DNA from: Onthovicinus sp900555545
GTDB taxonomy: Bacteria; Bacillota; Clostridia; Oscillospirales; Acutalibacteraceae
Length of the DNA stretch: 64,000 bases
Direction: 5' to 3'
Assembly: GCA_949296915.1 (NCBI GenBank)
Contig: CASFPX010000003.1
Coordinates: 62,001 to 126,000 of the forward strand
Shown here one piece after another: positions 18,118 through 26,929 of this stretch. Both the position numbers and the translations under genes were made by a program. The stretch's first letter is position 1; each line of letters begins with the position of its first letter. Below the pieces are notes generated by a model. That model was not told where the DNA came from and did no database searches. It saw only the letters and a list, made by a program, of their open reading frames with translations.

Positions 18118-18588
18118 ATGAATAATAAGATCTTATCGTTATTGACGGCGGGCGCACTGCTGGCAGTTTCCTGCGTAGGGCTTATGGCCTCTGCTGCGGA
18201 GTTGGATATGGATACACCATCCGGCACAACCGTGATCCGCACCTCTTGCGATCCGGCCTATATCGTCGAGATTCCCGCCGATATGCAGATTCCGTTTGGT
18301 TCTGTCGATACGCAGATCGGCGCCGTCTGCGCCAAACTGATGAAGATTGAGGCCAATAAAGCCGTCTACGTCACAGTGGAGTCGGCTAATGACTTGGTAC
18401 TCGCGGATGAGCAGGGCACTCAGCCGGCAATTCCCTATGCGCTCTCCGGTGCGGAGGAAATTGTCTTTGACGAGGTCAACGACCCCACTGAATTTGCGCT
18501 GAATGTCCACGTGGAGCAGGCTGATTGGGACGCCGCCTACGCCGGATCCTATGCGGATACACTCACCTTTACAGTGAGTTACCACTAA
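18118..18588 (+). CDS. Small secreted protein with IPA...LTFTV signature (1)
   Basis: A 156-residue secreted protein. The signal peptide (1-26) ends in ASA. The mature part carries VEIPADMQIPFGS near 56 and ends GSYADTLTFTVSYH. The same pattern ends the preceding 1365-residue protein and recurs in the next two genes, so all four share a domain. The pattern recalls pilin-like or coat-U-like beta sandwiches but homology is not established. It starts 24 bases after the large gene with AGGGAGTTG upstream. Confidence 0.8.
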   Translation: MNNKILSLLTAGALLAVSCVGLMASAAELDMDTPSGTTVIRTSCDPAYIVEIPADMQIPFGSVDTQIGAVCAKLMKIEANKAVYVTVESANDLVLADEQGTQPAIPYALSGAEEIVFDEVNDPTEFALNVHVEQADWDAAYAGSYADTLTFTVSYH

Positions 18589-18601
18589 ATCTGCGATTCC
18601 A

Positions 18602-18749
18602 AGCCTCCCTTGTGTAAAGGGAGGTGGACCGGCGGTAGCCGGGACGGAGGGATTGTTTACAGGCCAGCGGTCAGCATAAAGCCGATGATCACAGCCGACA
18701 ACCCCTCAGTCACGCATTCGCGTGACAGCTCCCCTTACACAGGGGAGCC
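18602..18749. mobile_element. MITE-like inverted-repeat element
   Basis: A 148-bp element bounded by imperfect inverted repeats: GCCTCCCTTGTGTAAAGGGAGG at the left and CTCCCCTTACACAGGGGAGCC at the right. Inner arms also match (CGGAGGGATTGT against ACAACCCCTCAGT), and a GGCGGTAGCCGG palindrome lies near the left end and CGCATTCGCG near the right. It has no coding capacity. Near-identical repeats are scattered in Ruminococcaceae genomes (recalled, not searched). It splits the row of small secreted-protein genes. Confidence 0.8.
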
Positions 18750-18835
18750 GGTACCCCTTTACAATTCACACATTAAAATCAGGCGGTGCGAATCTCCGCT
18801 TGAAAATAAAAAAATTTGTTAGGAGAGGATTACGT

Positions 18836-19339
18836 ATGAAAAAACTTCTTGCACTTGGACTTTCCCTTGCCATGATGGCATCCCTGAGCGCGGTTGCGTT
18901 TGCGGAAGAGATCGTAAAGCCTGCAACGACTGGCGACACGGTTGTCAAAACGGTTGCGGATTTACCGGATGAGCCCGATGTTCCCGGCGGTGATGAGACT
19001 TGGACCGTCACAATCCCGGCTTCCATTGACGTTCCGTGGGACAACGAGAATGGCGGCACGGGTGAAGGCACCTATACATTGGATGCTACGCTGGCTGCTG
19101 GTTCTAAGGTGACGGTTTCTGTCGATCAAACAGAGGTCACCATGACGACACCGGGTTCGGATGACACACTAACTGCAGCCATTGGTGGCGATACGTCTAT
19201 CTTCACCGAGACCAGCGCCAATGATCCCGAAGGTACGGTTACAGCGACAGTTACGGCGGAGCAGTTCAACGCGGTTACGGTTGGCGAATACACCGGGACG
19301 CTTTCCTTCACCGTTGTTTATGAAAACAGCGTTGTCTAA
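18836..19339 (+). CDS. Small secreted protein with IPA...LSFTV signature (2)
   Basis: A 167-residue secreted protein. The signal peptide is MKKLLALGLSLAMMASLSAV-AFA. A short linker is followed by a beta-type domain starting TVTIPASIDVPWD near 60 and ending GEYTGTLSFTVVYE. It is rich in Thr, Gly and Asp with no Cys. The ATG at 18836 follows TAGGAGAGGA; the frame is open back to 18722 through the MITE, but that extension would hide the signal peptide. Its first 72 bases are almost identical to those of the next gene. Confidence 0.82.
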   Translation: MKKLLALGLSLAMMASLSAVAFAEEIVKPATTGDTVVKTVADLPDEPDVPGGDETWTVTIPASIDVPWDNENGGTGEGTYTLDATLAAGSKVTVSVDQTEVTMTTPGSDDTLTAAIGGDTSIFTETSANDPEGTVTATVTAEQFNAVTVGEYTGTLSFTVVYENSVV

Positions 19340-19443
19340 TTAAGATTCATACAGGTGAGACGGATTCATCGTTCTCGCATCTGCTCATCCTGATGAACGG
19401 CAAAAACCTGAATAAACAAAAATAAATTATGGAGGAATTTAAA

Positions 19444-19959
19444 ATGAAAAAACTTCTTGCACTTGGACTTTCCCTTGCCATGATGGCGTCCTTGAGCGCA
19501 GTTGCATTTGCGTTGGAGGATCCACAAACTATTAATGAACCTAAAACTTCTGATGAAGTGAAAGTTTTTACCACTTTCGATGAAGAAGATCTTGATGACT
19601 ACGAAAATTGGACGGTGACAATTCCAGCGGATGTCGAAATTCCGTGGGGTGATGATGAGAATTCCTATTCTTTGGAGGCATCTGCTACGGGAATCATTGA
19701 ATCGACAGCTAAGCTGAAGGTTTCCGTTACACCAGTAGCACAGCTCACTAATGAAGCTGGAGTAGGTTCCTTGGATGTGACTTGGGGTGGTTTTGAAAGT
19801 CAGGAAATCACAGCTGCTGAACTTGCAGATGGTGAGAATCTTGTATCCACCGTACAGGTCGTTGCAGGCCAGTTTGAAAAATCAGGCTTGGAATTGGGTA
19901 CATATTCTAATACAACAACCTATACAGTAGAAGTTGTACGTGCTGGTGCAGGAGCATAA
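19444..19959 (+). CDS. Small secreted protein with IPA...YTVEV signature (3)
   Basis: A 171-residue secreted protein and paralogue of the previous gene. The signal peptide is the same apart from the last residues (AFA-LEDPQ). The mature domain has TVTIPADVEIPWGD near 59 and ends LGTYSNTTTYTVEVV. The signal-peptide DNA is nearly identical to that of the previous gene while the mature parts differ widely, which points to recombination or conversion at the 5' end. The ATG at 19444 follows GGAGGAATTTAAA. Confidence 0.82.
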   Translation: MKKLLALGLSLAMMASLSAVAFALEDPQTINEPKTSDEVKVFTTFDEEDLDDYENWTVTIPADVEIPWGDDENSYSLEASATGIIESTAKLKVSVTPVAQLTNEAGVGSLDVTWGGFESQEITAAELADGENLVSTVQVVAGQFEKSGLELGTYSNTTTYTVEVVRAGAGA

Positions 19960-20026
19960 TTGATTTGTTCCTTCCCCCTGTACGGAGGGAGGGGATTGCA
20001 AAACTTTCGCTGAGAGGTGATTGGTT

Positions 20027-20917
20027 GTGAAAAAAGCACTGTCGCTCCTGATCTGTCTGGTGCTGGCGCTGAGCTGCGGATCCGTGGCTCTTGCAGCCGA
20101 AGTGGAAGGGGATGGACAGACGGGAATGACGCTCTCTACCGTCGTACCGGATTCTCATACCGTGCAGGTCAACTATAACCGGGGCGGATATGTGCTGGTA
20201 AACGGCGCCTTGTGCGAGGACGGGGGCGCCGTGGAAGTAGCGCGCCATTCTCAGTTGGATTTATCTTTCATTGCGCAAAAGGGATATGTGCTCGAGAGCG
20301 TGACCGTCAACGGCACGGATATTACTGCCGGTGTGGTCAACGGTGCATATTCTATTGAATCCGTCGCCCAGGATACGCAGGTGGTCGTCTCCTTCCGGGA
20401 GCGCACGCCGGATGAGCAGTCCCAGGCGGTGGATGTCTCCGGTAAGGTCTACCGCGGCGACGAGCTGTTGACGGATGGCCAGCTTAACCTGGACTTTGGC
20501 TCCGTTCAAGTATCCACCGATAATAACGGCGGATACCTGCTCGAAGGCGTCGAAGATGGCCGCCATCATCTCGACATCTCCGCAGGTGGCGCTGTGATCG
20601 GCAGCACGGAGTTTGTGCTCCAGGCCGCCGATGTGCCGGAGACCGTTGTGGAGACGCTTGCGGACGGCACGCAGATTGTCCGCTATCCGCAGGGTACGGA
20701 TCGGGTCTATCTCGACTTTACGGTAAATGACGATGGCACGGTCACCATCCGCCCGGGCGAAGTTCCGGAGGAACCGACTGTCACACCGCCTACCGATACG
20801 CCGGATGCACCCGATACCCCTGAAACGGGCGACTCCCTTGTGGTTCCATTTGTAGCGCTGGCGGCCGCTGGTGCAGCAATTGTTGCAGCTTCTGCCCGCC
20901 GCAAACAGGATGATTAA
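20027..20917 (+). CDS. Secreted protein with PETGD-type wall anchor
   Basis: A 296-residue protein that is probably attached to the cell wall. The GTG at 20027 follows GAGAGGTGA and opens a signal peptide (KKALSLLICLVLALSCGSVALA). Residues 30-125 form a beta-type repeat domain (GYVLVNGALCEDGGAVEV, then GYVLESVTVNG). About 135-195 resembles a carboxypeptidase-regulatory Ig-like fold. A Pro/Thr/Asp linker leads to TPETGDS, a hydrophobic helix (VVPFVALAAAGAAIVAA) and the basic tail RRKQDD, the layout of a sortase substrate with a variant LPXTG. No sortase is in the window. Confidence 0.8.
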   Translation: MKKALSLLICLVLALSCGSVALAAEVEGDGQTGMTLSTVVPDSHTVQVNYNRGGYVLVNGALCEDGGAVEVARHSQLDLSFIAQKGYVLESVTVNGTDITAGVVNGAYSIESVAQDTQVVVSFRERTPDEQSQAVDVSGKVYRGDELLTDGQLNLDFGSVQVSTDNNGGYLLEGVEDGRHHLDISAGGAVIGSTEFVLQAADVPETVVETLADGTQIVRYPQGTDRVYLDFTVNDDGTVTIRPGEVPEEPTVTPPTDTPDAPDTPETGDSLVVPFVALAAAGAAIVAASARRKQDD

Positions 20918-20940
20918 CCTTTGTTTTCATAAACCTTTCT

Positions 20941-20978
20941 GAACAGGAGCCTCCGCCTTGTGCGGAGGTTCTTGTTTT
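20941..20978 (+). terminator. Terminator of the surface-protein locus
   Basis: CCTCCGC (20950-20956) and GCGGAGG (20962-20968) form the stem, followed by TTCTTGTTTTG. The remaining gap to 21196 holds no gene I can support. Confidence 0.75.
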
Positions 20979-21127
20979 GTGCGGGAGCGAGAAGGGGAGA
21001 ACGTGCCCCGAAGCTTTCCCCTCGTCAGTCACCATCATCAAGTGCTTTCTACTGATTGCCAATGTGTGGCGAAACGCTGCCCTCAGCGTTCCCTACGAGT
21101 GCAGGGCGTAGTTTGTGCGGCATAGAG

Positions 21128-21150
21128 CGCCTCCCTATTTAAGGGAGGCG
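21128..21150. repeat. Hairpin between convergent units
   Basis: CGCCTCCC and GGGAGGCG are perfect complements around TATTTAA. It may be a terminator for the AraC gene or a remnant of a CCTCCC-type repeat like that at 18602. No long T tract is present. Confidence 0.4.
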
Positions 21151-21196
21151 TATTGTCCCTCCAAGGGGGGGAAACATTGAAAAGGCGTTGATGTGA

Positions 21197-22306
21197 TTAT
21201 TTCATGTTTTCACTCTGCTTCTGGTACTGTTTGGGCGTACTGCCAAACTGTTTCTTAAACGTCCTGATAAACTGCGTTGTATCATGGTATCCAACCGCCT
21301 CGCAGATGTCGTCAATTTTCATCTTTGTATTCAGCAGCATGTCATGGGCGTGCTGCATCTTGATAGACCGGAGAATCTCTGTAAAGGATTTTCCGGTCTG
21401 TTGTTTGATAATGGTGCTCAAATATTGCGGACTTAAATAAAAGTGCTCAGCTGTGGATTTCAATGTGACATTTTTATAATTTTGCCGGATATAGTTTTCA
21501 ATCTCAATCATGCGCTCACTGCTGTTGCTGATCGCTGTCGAAAACTCCAATGTATCATCGTAATTCTGGATCAGATAGGCGAAAAAGGTCATAATCAGGC
21601 CATCGATCACCTTATTGGCATATTCCTTACCGGAAAATTGCTCCTCATACATGCACAGCAACAGATCTCGTATGAAGGAATCCTCCCCACAGTGAAAGGT
21701 AAGGGAGTTGCAGTAGTCCGCCGTATAAAGTGTTTTGACAAAATATTCAGACAGTGCTGTGCGATCCTGTAAAATGTTGGTAAACACATTTTCAAAAGTA
21801 CTTTTGCGAATCTTGATATTGAGCATGATCCCATCGGGGTATACGTAGGTGTTGTGCCGTGCCCCGGGCGGGACAATGCAGATATCACCAGTGCGCATTT
21901 CCACGCGTTCCCCGCCGATATAGTGCAGGCCATAGTCACGCAGTGTGCACTCAATTTCAAAAAAATCGTGCCGGTGCGGGAACATGCGGATATAGCGCTG
22001 CGCCCGTTGTATTTCAACATTGTAATTTTTCAAAATAAACAATCGCTCTACCAATGTGATATCCGATAGGTGATCGGCCTCAATATCATTCATAAACAAA
22101 TCATCCAGATGCTTAAAATGATCTTGCGCCGCCGGATCTTCCAGACGCGAAAAATCAGGCGCTCCCTCCCATGCCGGATTGTCGATTCCAATTGAAAATG
22201 CCTGAAAAAAATTTAGCTCTTTTCCAGTTTGGAGATAGTATTGATAAGCATAACGCTCATCCTGTTCCAAATTCAATAGTTCTTGATAGGTTTTTTGTGT
22301 GTCCAT
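21197..22306 (-). CDS. AraC-family transcriptional regulator with cupin sensor
   Basis: A 369-residue regulator. The N-terminal two thirds contains a cupin-like sensing region (HRHDFFEIECTLRDYG near 131, RTGDICIVPPGARH near 161). Two AraC helix-turn-helix units occupy about 270-365 (LSPQYLSTIIKQQTGKSF, then ICEAVGYHDTTQFIRTFKKQFGSTPKQY). It is divergent from the GH39 operon and shares its promoter region, so it probably controls these glycosidase genes in response to a sugar. GATAGGAGAAACGCAA precedes the ATG. Confidence 0.9.
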   Translation of the reverse strand: MDTQKTYQELLNLEQDERYAYQYYLQTGKELNFFQAFSIGIDNPAWEGAPDFSRLEDPAAQDHFKHLDDLFMNDIEADHLSDITLVERLFILKNYNVEIQRAQRYIRMFPHRHDFFEIECTLRDYGLHYIGGERVEMRTGDICIVPPGARHNTYVYPDGIMLNIKIRKSTFENVFTNILQDRTALSEYFVKTLYTADYCNSLTFHCGEDSFIRDLLLCMYEEQFSGKEYANKVIDGLIMTFFAYLIQNYDDTLEFSTAISNSSERMIEIENYIRQNYKNVTLKSTAEHFYLSPQYLSTIIKQQTGKSFTEILRSIKMQHAHDMLLNTKMKIDDICEAVGYHDTTQFIRTFKKQFGSTPKQYQKQSENMK

Positions 22307-22362
22307 TTGCGTTTCTCCTATCTATATTAAAAATAACCTATAAAACGCAGTAAATCTGATTA

Positions 22363-22412
22363 TTGAATTATTATCCGTGTTAAATTATACTAAAAACATC
22401 ATTATATTGCAA
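22363..22412. promoter_or_regulatory. Overlapping divergent promoters, araC-like / GH39
   Basis: Plus strand: TTGAAT (22363-22368), 17 bases, TATACT (22386-22391). Minus strand: TTGCAA (22407-22412), 17 bases, TATAAT (22384-22389). The two -10 elements overlap, so the two transcripts should compete and could be switched by the regulator. Confidence 0.75.
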
Positions 22413-22438
22413 ATAAAATTTATGGGAGGATGATTCGG

Positions 22439-24001
22439 ATGAAGACGTTTAAAATCGCATCTTCCACACCGGTAAAGCCAAACGACCGCTATTGGCAGTT
22501 TTGTGTGGGCAGCTGCCATGCGGCACTGGCGTTGCGTGCCGATTATCAAAAACAGCTAAAACAGGTGCACGATGATCTGGGGTTCCAGCGCGTGCGCTTC
22601 CATGGACTTTTTGATGACGATATGCATATTATCACAACGCTCAAGAGCTTTATGGGATATATTCCAGGCTCTGCCAAGATCAAGACACAGTCCTTTTATC
22701 ATGTAGCTCTTGTATACGATGCGTTGCTCGATATGGGAATCAAGCCGTTTGTGGAGCTTGGTTTTATGCCGAGTGCTATTGCCCGGGGAAAGCGCACTGT
22801 TTTTGCCTACAAGGGCAATGTGACGCCGCCGCGTGAGTACCGCCAATGGGAAAACTTAATCCGTGATTTTATACGTTTTTTGATTGCCCGATATGGCAAG
22901 CAGGAGGTGGAGAGTTGGTATTTTGAGGTCTGGAACGAGCCGGATCTGCGCGGCTTCTTCTGGACTGGGAGCAAGGAGGAGTACTTCCAACTGTACAAAT
23001 CCACAGTGCTGGCTATTAAATCCATTGATCCCAACATCCGTGTCGGCGGGCCGGCTACTTCACAGAATCGTTGGTTGACGGATATGAAGCGTTTCTGCGC
23101 GCAGGAAAAGCTGCCGCTTGATTTCCTGTCCACACACCACTATCCGGGGGACGATGTGGGAATTCCAATTCTTACTTGGCCGAACATCAAGCGGATGCTG
23201 ATGACGGCGAAAAAGAACCCTGGCCTAAATGTCACTCAGACATACCACAAGATGATGTATCGTCCCGAGATTCTTCCTCTGATCAAGAAGGACTCTATGT
23301 ACAATCAGGCAGTTCAGGCGCGAAAGGAAGCGGGCGACACGCCGCTCTTCTATACGGAGTGGAATGTGAATCCCACCTGCACGGCTCCGGCCCACGATAC
23401 GACTCAATCCTCCTGTTATATCATCAAACATATGATGGAGAGCCAATACATCATGGACGGCGCCTCATTCTGGTGCTTTTCGGATATTTTTGAAGAGAGT
23501 ACCTTTTTCCCGCAGCCGTTCACGGGTTCTTTTGGCCTGATGAACATCTATGGCATTCCAAAGCCGAGCTACTGGGCGTTTTACCTTCTCAACCGGCTTG
23601 GGGATGAACGGCTGGATTTGCCGACAACTCATGAGGAGATAGAGATGGCTGCCTTCCGCTCCCAAGATGCCATGCAGCTACTGGTTTACCGCCAGCAGTA
23701 CACACCGGACAAGCACGGCAAGGAAACTGTAGCGCTCGCGATCGAGGATTCGCGCCGTGTGAAAACGGTTAGCCGCCTGCGCATTGATGCAGAGAGTGGG
23801 AATCCAATTGATATTTGGAAAGAAATGGGGGCACCAGAGATGCTCTCCCGACAGCAGGTTGACCAGATTAAAAAGGCTTCCCGTCCGGTTGAAGAAACGC
23901 TTCCTTTTACTCAGGCAAAAAACACCTTGCACGTTGAAACGGCATTGGACACCAATGATGTCCATCTGATTGAAATCAAATTTGAGGAGGATCAGCGATG
24001 A
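22439..24001 (+). CDS. GH39-family beta-xylosidase-like glycosidase
   Basis: A 520-residue TIM-barrel glycosidase resembling GH39 (beta-xylosidase / alpha-L-iduronidase clan A). The acid/base is Glu in VWNEP (about residue 167) and the likely nucleophile is Glu in YTEWN (about 307); HHYPGDD and WCFSDIFEE are further family-like segments. There is no signal peptide, so it is cytoplasmic. The ATG at 22439 has GGGAGG nine bases upstream; the ATG at 22430 touches that site and is less likely. It overlaps the GH20 gene (ATGA). The exact substrate is unknown. Confidence 0.88.
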   Translation: MKTFKIASSTPVKPNDRYWQFCVGSCHAALALRADYQKQLKQVHDDLGFQRVRFHGLFDDDMHIITTLKSFMGYIPGSAKIKTQSFYHVALVYDALLDMGIKPFVELGFMPSAIARGKRTVFAYKGNVTPPREYRQWENLIRDFIRFLIARYGKQEVESWYFEVWNEPDLRGFFWTGSKEEYFQLYKSTVLAIKSIDPNIRVGGPATSQNRWLTDMKRFCAQEKLPLDFLSTHHYPGDDVGIPILTWPNIKRMLMTAKKNPGLNVTQTYHKMMYRPEILPLIKKDSMYNQAVQARKEAGDTPLFYTEWNVNPTCTAPAHDTTQSSCYIIKHMMESQYIMDGASFWCFSDIFEESTFFPQPFTGSFGLMNIYGIPKPSYWAFYLLNRLGDERLDLPTTHEEIEMAAFRSQDAMQLLVYRQQYTPDKHGKETVALAIEDSRRVKTVSRLRIDAESGNPIDIWKEMGAPEMLSRQQVDQIKKASRPVEETLPFTQAKNTLHVETALDTNDVHLIEIKFEEDQR

Positions 24002-25491
24002 AATTGCCTGTGATACCATATCCTCAATATGTTCGGGCACTCGAAGGTGTTTATAATCTGCCGGAGGGTGAGATTCATGTTGAGTACCGCAAGGTCGATG
24101 CGATCGTCCCTGAGGGGTATCGCCTCACGATCAGCGATGGGCTTTTAATCGAGTATTCTGATCGCGCAGGCCGGTTGAATGGCGAACGGACGCTGCGCCA
24201 GCTTGTCCATCACTGTACCGGGCGGGAGATCCCCCGCTGTGTGATCGATGACGCCCCACGTTATCAGCACCGCGGCTTTATGCTCGACTGTGTGCGCCAC
24301 TTTTTTACAGTCGAAGAGATCAAAAAAATGATCGACGCCATGGCGATGTTTAAAATGAACATCTTTCACTGGCACCTGACGGACGACCAGGGGTGGCGGA
24401 TCCAGATCGACCGCTATCCGCTCCTGACGGAGGTGGGTTCAAAGCGTCCGTATTCCGACTTCGGCCGGGACTATGAGCCGGGCGAGTACGGCGGTGTATA
24501 TACGAAGGACGACGTGCGCGAGATCGTCGCATACTGTGAGGAGCGGTGCGTGGAGGTGATCCCGGAGATTGAATTCCCGGGCCATGCGACCGCCATTTTG
24601 GCGGCCTATCCAGAGCTGTCCTGCGATGGGCATCCGGTGCAGGTATCTACCCGCGGCGGCGTACATACCAACACAATCTGCGTCAGCAGCGAAAAGACGA
24701 TGGGATTTGTCAAAAATGTTTTGTCAGAGGTTGTGGAGCTTTTCCCGGGAAAACGCATCCATTTGGGTGGCGACGAAGCGCCGAAGGATCATTGGATGAA
24801 CTGCCCGCACTGTCAAGCCTATATGAAAGCGTACAATTTAAAGAATGCGTTGGAACTTCAGTGCGATTTCACCAACCGTGTGGCGGAATATTTAAAGCAG
24901 TACGGCAAGACGGCTATTGTGTGGAGCGATTCCATCAAAGGACACAACCTCTCCCCGGATGTAACGTCGCAGTACTGGGTGGGTGATATCAATCTTACTG
25001 CGGAGCACCTCAACAAGGGTGGCCGGACGATCATGTCCACCTGCGGTACCTTTTATCTGGATATGAGCTATGGCCAGACCGCCGTCTCTACAACCTATAA
25101 GGGATTCGATAAGATTCCAGGTGTGCCACCGGAGTATGAGTCCGGGATCCTTGGGATTGAGACCCCTCTCTGGACGGAGTTTATCCAGAACTTTGACCGG
25201 CTGGCGTTTCAGGCTTTTCCGCGTGCCGCAGCTGCTGCGGAGCGCGCTTGGAGTCCGGCCGAGTTGACGGATGTAGAGGATTTTAAGGCGCGTTTTCGCC
25301 TGTTGACCGCAGATTTGGGGGCGTTGGGAATCCGCCCAGCTCCAGAAAAACTGTGGGATATGTCCAAGCCCAAGCGGATCTGGGATGCACTCAAATATTG
25401 GCATCACGCGATGACGCGGGATGATATACAAAAATTTATAGCGCAGATGAAGCGCGAACGAAAGGAAGCTGAATATGAGCGGCAAAATTAA
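23998..25491 (+). CDS. GH20-family beta-N-acetylhexosaminidase
   Basis: A 497-residue hexosaminidase that would release terminal GlcNAc or GalNAc by substrate-assisted catalysis. The small N-terminal GH20b-like domain (about 1-80) precedes the barrel, which has RGFMLDCVRHFF near 95, FHWHLTDDQGWR near 121 and the catalytic Asp-Glu pair in HLGGDEAP (about 259-260). There is no signal peptide. It overlaps GH39 by four bases and the transporter by 17, so the three are tightly co-translated. Confidence 0.92.
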   Translation: MKLPVIPYPQYVRALEGVYNLPEGEIHVEYRKVDAIVPEGYRLTISDGLLIEYSDRAGRLNGERTLRQLVHHCTGREIPRCVIDDAPRYQHRGFMLDCVRHFFTVEEIKKMIDAMAMFKMNIFHWHLTDDQGWRIQIDRYPLLTEVGSKRPYSDFGRDYEPGEYGGVYTKDDVREIVAYCEERCVEVIPEIEFPGHATAILAAYPELSCDGHPVQVSTRGGVHTNTICVSSEKTMGFVKNVLSEVVELFPGKRIHLGGDEAPKDHWMNCPHCQAYMKAYNLKNALELQCDFTNRVAEYLKQYGKTAIVWSDSIKGHNLSPDVTSQYWVGDINLTAEHLNKGGRTIMSTCGTFYLDMSYGQTAVSTTYKGFDKIPGVPPEYESGILGIETPLWTEFIQNFDRLAFQAFPRAAAAAERAWSPAELTDVEDFKARFRLLTADLGALGIRPAPEKLWDMSKPKRIWDALKYWHHAMTRDDIQKFIAQMKRERKEAEYERQN

Positions 25492-26905
25492 AGAGCCAAA
25501 AGTTAAGGCGCCAAAAATTAAAAGCCAGGTTCGGCCGATTGAAAAGGCCTCCTACGGTATCTATTTCTTTGGTCAGGGGATCATTTTTACCATCGTTTCC
25601 CAGTATCTGATGCTGTACTATACAGATTACATTTTTATTTCTCCCGGCATCGTGACCGCAATCATGTTCGGCGGAAAGATTTGGGATGCCGTCAACGATA
25701 TGCTCTTCGGCATGATCGTGGATAAAGTAAAATTTAAGAGCGGGAATCGCTTTTTACCCTGGATCCGCGTCTCCACATTCCTGATTCCGATCAGTACGGT
25801 TCTGCTGTTCGTTCTCAATAAGGATATGGCGATGTGGCTGCGCGTAACGCTGGCCGTGGTGACCTATCTGGTCTGGGACAGCGCCTATACTATCTGCGAT
25901 GCCCCAATCTACGCACTGAATACCGCCATGACGCAGAATGTTAAAGAGCGCGGCACGATCATGACCTTCTCCGGTATGGGCGGGGCGGTTGCCACAGCAC
26001 TGACAACGATCGTATTTGTCCCATATTTTGACGCGCACGGCTTCCTGAATACCAGCATTCTAATTGCCGTTATCGGTTTTGCCACCATGGTGTGGATCGG
26101 CATCTTCGGCAAAGAGCGCTATCATGCGACGGATGTCCATCAGGAGCAGAATGCCTCCCTGCGGGATACGTGGATCTATCTCAAGGGGAACAAATATCTG
26201 CTGTACTTCTATGCCTACCGCATCATCTCCGGTTCCATCGCAGTTTCCATGCTCTCCTACATGTCGATCTACTGCCTGGGAGGCGTCGAATACACCTCCA
26301 AAATCACCCTGATCTCCATCCCGCTGATTGGCGTGCTGTATCTGCTCTCCCCATTTATCCTGAAAAAGTTCAATAAGATCTACATCTACCGCTTCTGTGT
26401 CATCGGTGAAATGGCGATGAATCTTGTCACCTGGATGATCGGCTATGAGAATAAGACGCTCACAATGGTCATGTGCGCCCTCATTCTCGCATTTGCCATC
26501 CTTCCGCTGATGCTCAACGGCGTGATGCCGGCGGACGGCATTGAGTACGGCACCTATAAGACCGGCAAGCGCAAAGAGGGGATCACATTCGCTATTCAGA
26601 CCTTTGCGAACAAGTTTACCGCGGCCATCGCGACCGGTCTGAGCGGCCTTGTGCTGACCTTCCTGGATTTCAGCGCCGAATCCTATCAGGTGAACGGTGA
26701 AGTGGTGCTCAGTCTGGTGCCGCAGTCGGTGATCGACGGGATTTGGAATGCGAATTTCCTGGTGCCGATGATCGGCAAGCTGATCGCAATCGGCTTCCTG
26801 TTCGCTTATAATCTGAAAGATAGGGATGTGCAGATCATGTCCGATGTCAACGCAGGAAAGCTCACGCGGGAAGAGGCGGAGACCATGCTCTCCCGCAAGT
26901 ATTGA
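25475..26905 (+). CDS. GPH/MelB-type sugar-cation symporter
   Basis: A 476-residue transporter of the glycoside-pentoside-hexuronide:cation symporter family with about 12 transmembrane segments. GKIWDAVNDMLFGMIVDK (about 67-85) is the diagnostic loop with the cation-site Asp residues. A basic, Pro/Lys-rich N-terminus precedes the first helix. It lies inside the glycosidase operon, so it probably imports the oligosaccharide they cut. The gene overlaps GH20 and precedes GH3 by 24 bases. Confidence 0.9.
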   Translation: MSGKIKEPKVKAPKIKSQVRPIEKASYGIYFFGQGIIFTIVSQYLMLYYTDYIFISPGIVTAIMFGGKIWDAVNDMLFGMIVDKVKFKSGNRFLPWIRVSTFLIPISTVLLFVLNKDMAMWLRVTLAVVTYLVWDSAYTICDAPIYALNTAMTQNVKERGTIMTFSGMGGAVATALTTIVFVPYFDAHGFLNTSILIAVIGFATMVWIGIFGKERYHATDVHQEQNASLRDTWIYLKGNKYLLYFYAYRIISGSIAVSMLSYMSIYCLGGVEYTSKITLISIPLIGVLYLLSPFILKKFNKIYIYRFCVIGEMAMNLVTWMIGYENKTLTMVMCALILAFAILPLMLNGVMPADGIEYGTYKTGKRKEGITFAIQTFANKFTAAIATGLSGLVLTFLDFSAESYQVNGEVVLSLVPQSVIDGIWNANFLVPMIGKLIAIGFLFAYNLKDRDVQIMSDVNAGKLTREEAETMLSRKY

Positions 26906-26929
26906 TCGTTATTCAAAGGGGAAAATCGT

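Noticed and set aside
18722..18835. N-terminal extension of the small secreted protein through the MITE
   Set aside because: The ATG at 18836 has a strong ribosome site and opens a clean signal peptide, identical to its paralogue.
20790..21062. 90-codon minus-strand frame after the wall-anchored gene
   Set aside because: It overlaps the anchored gene and its terminator and has no recognisable features.
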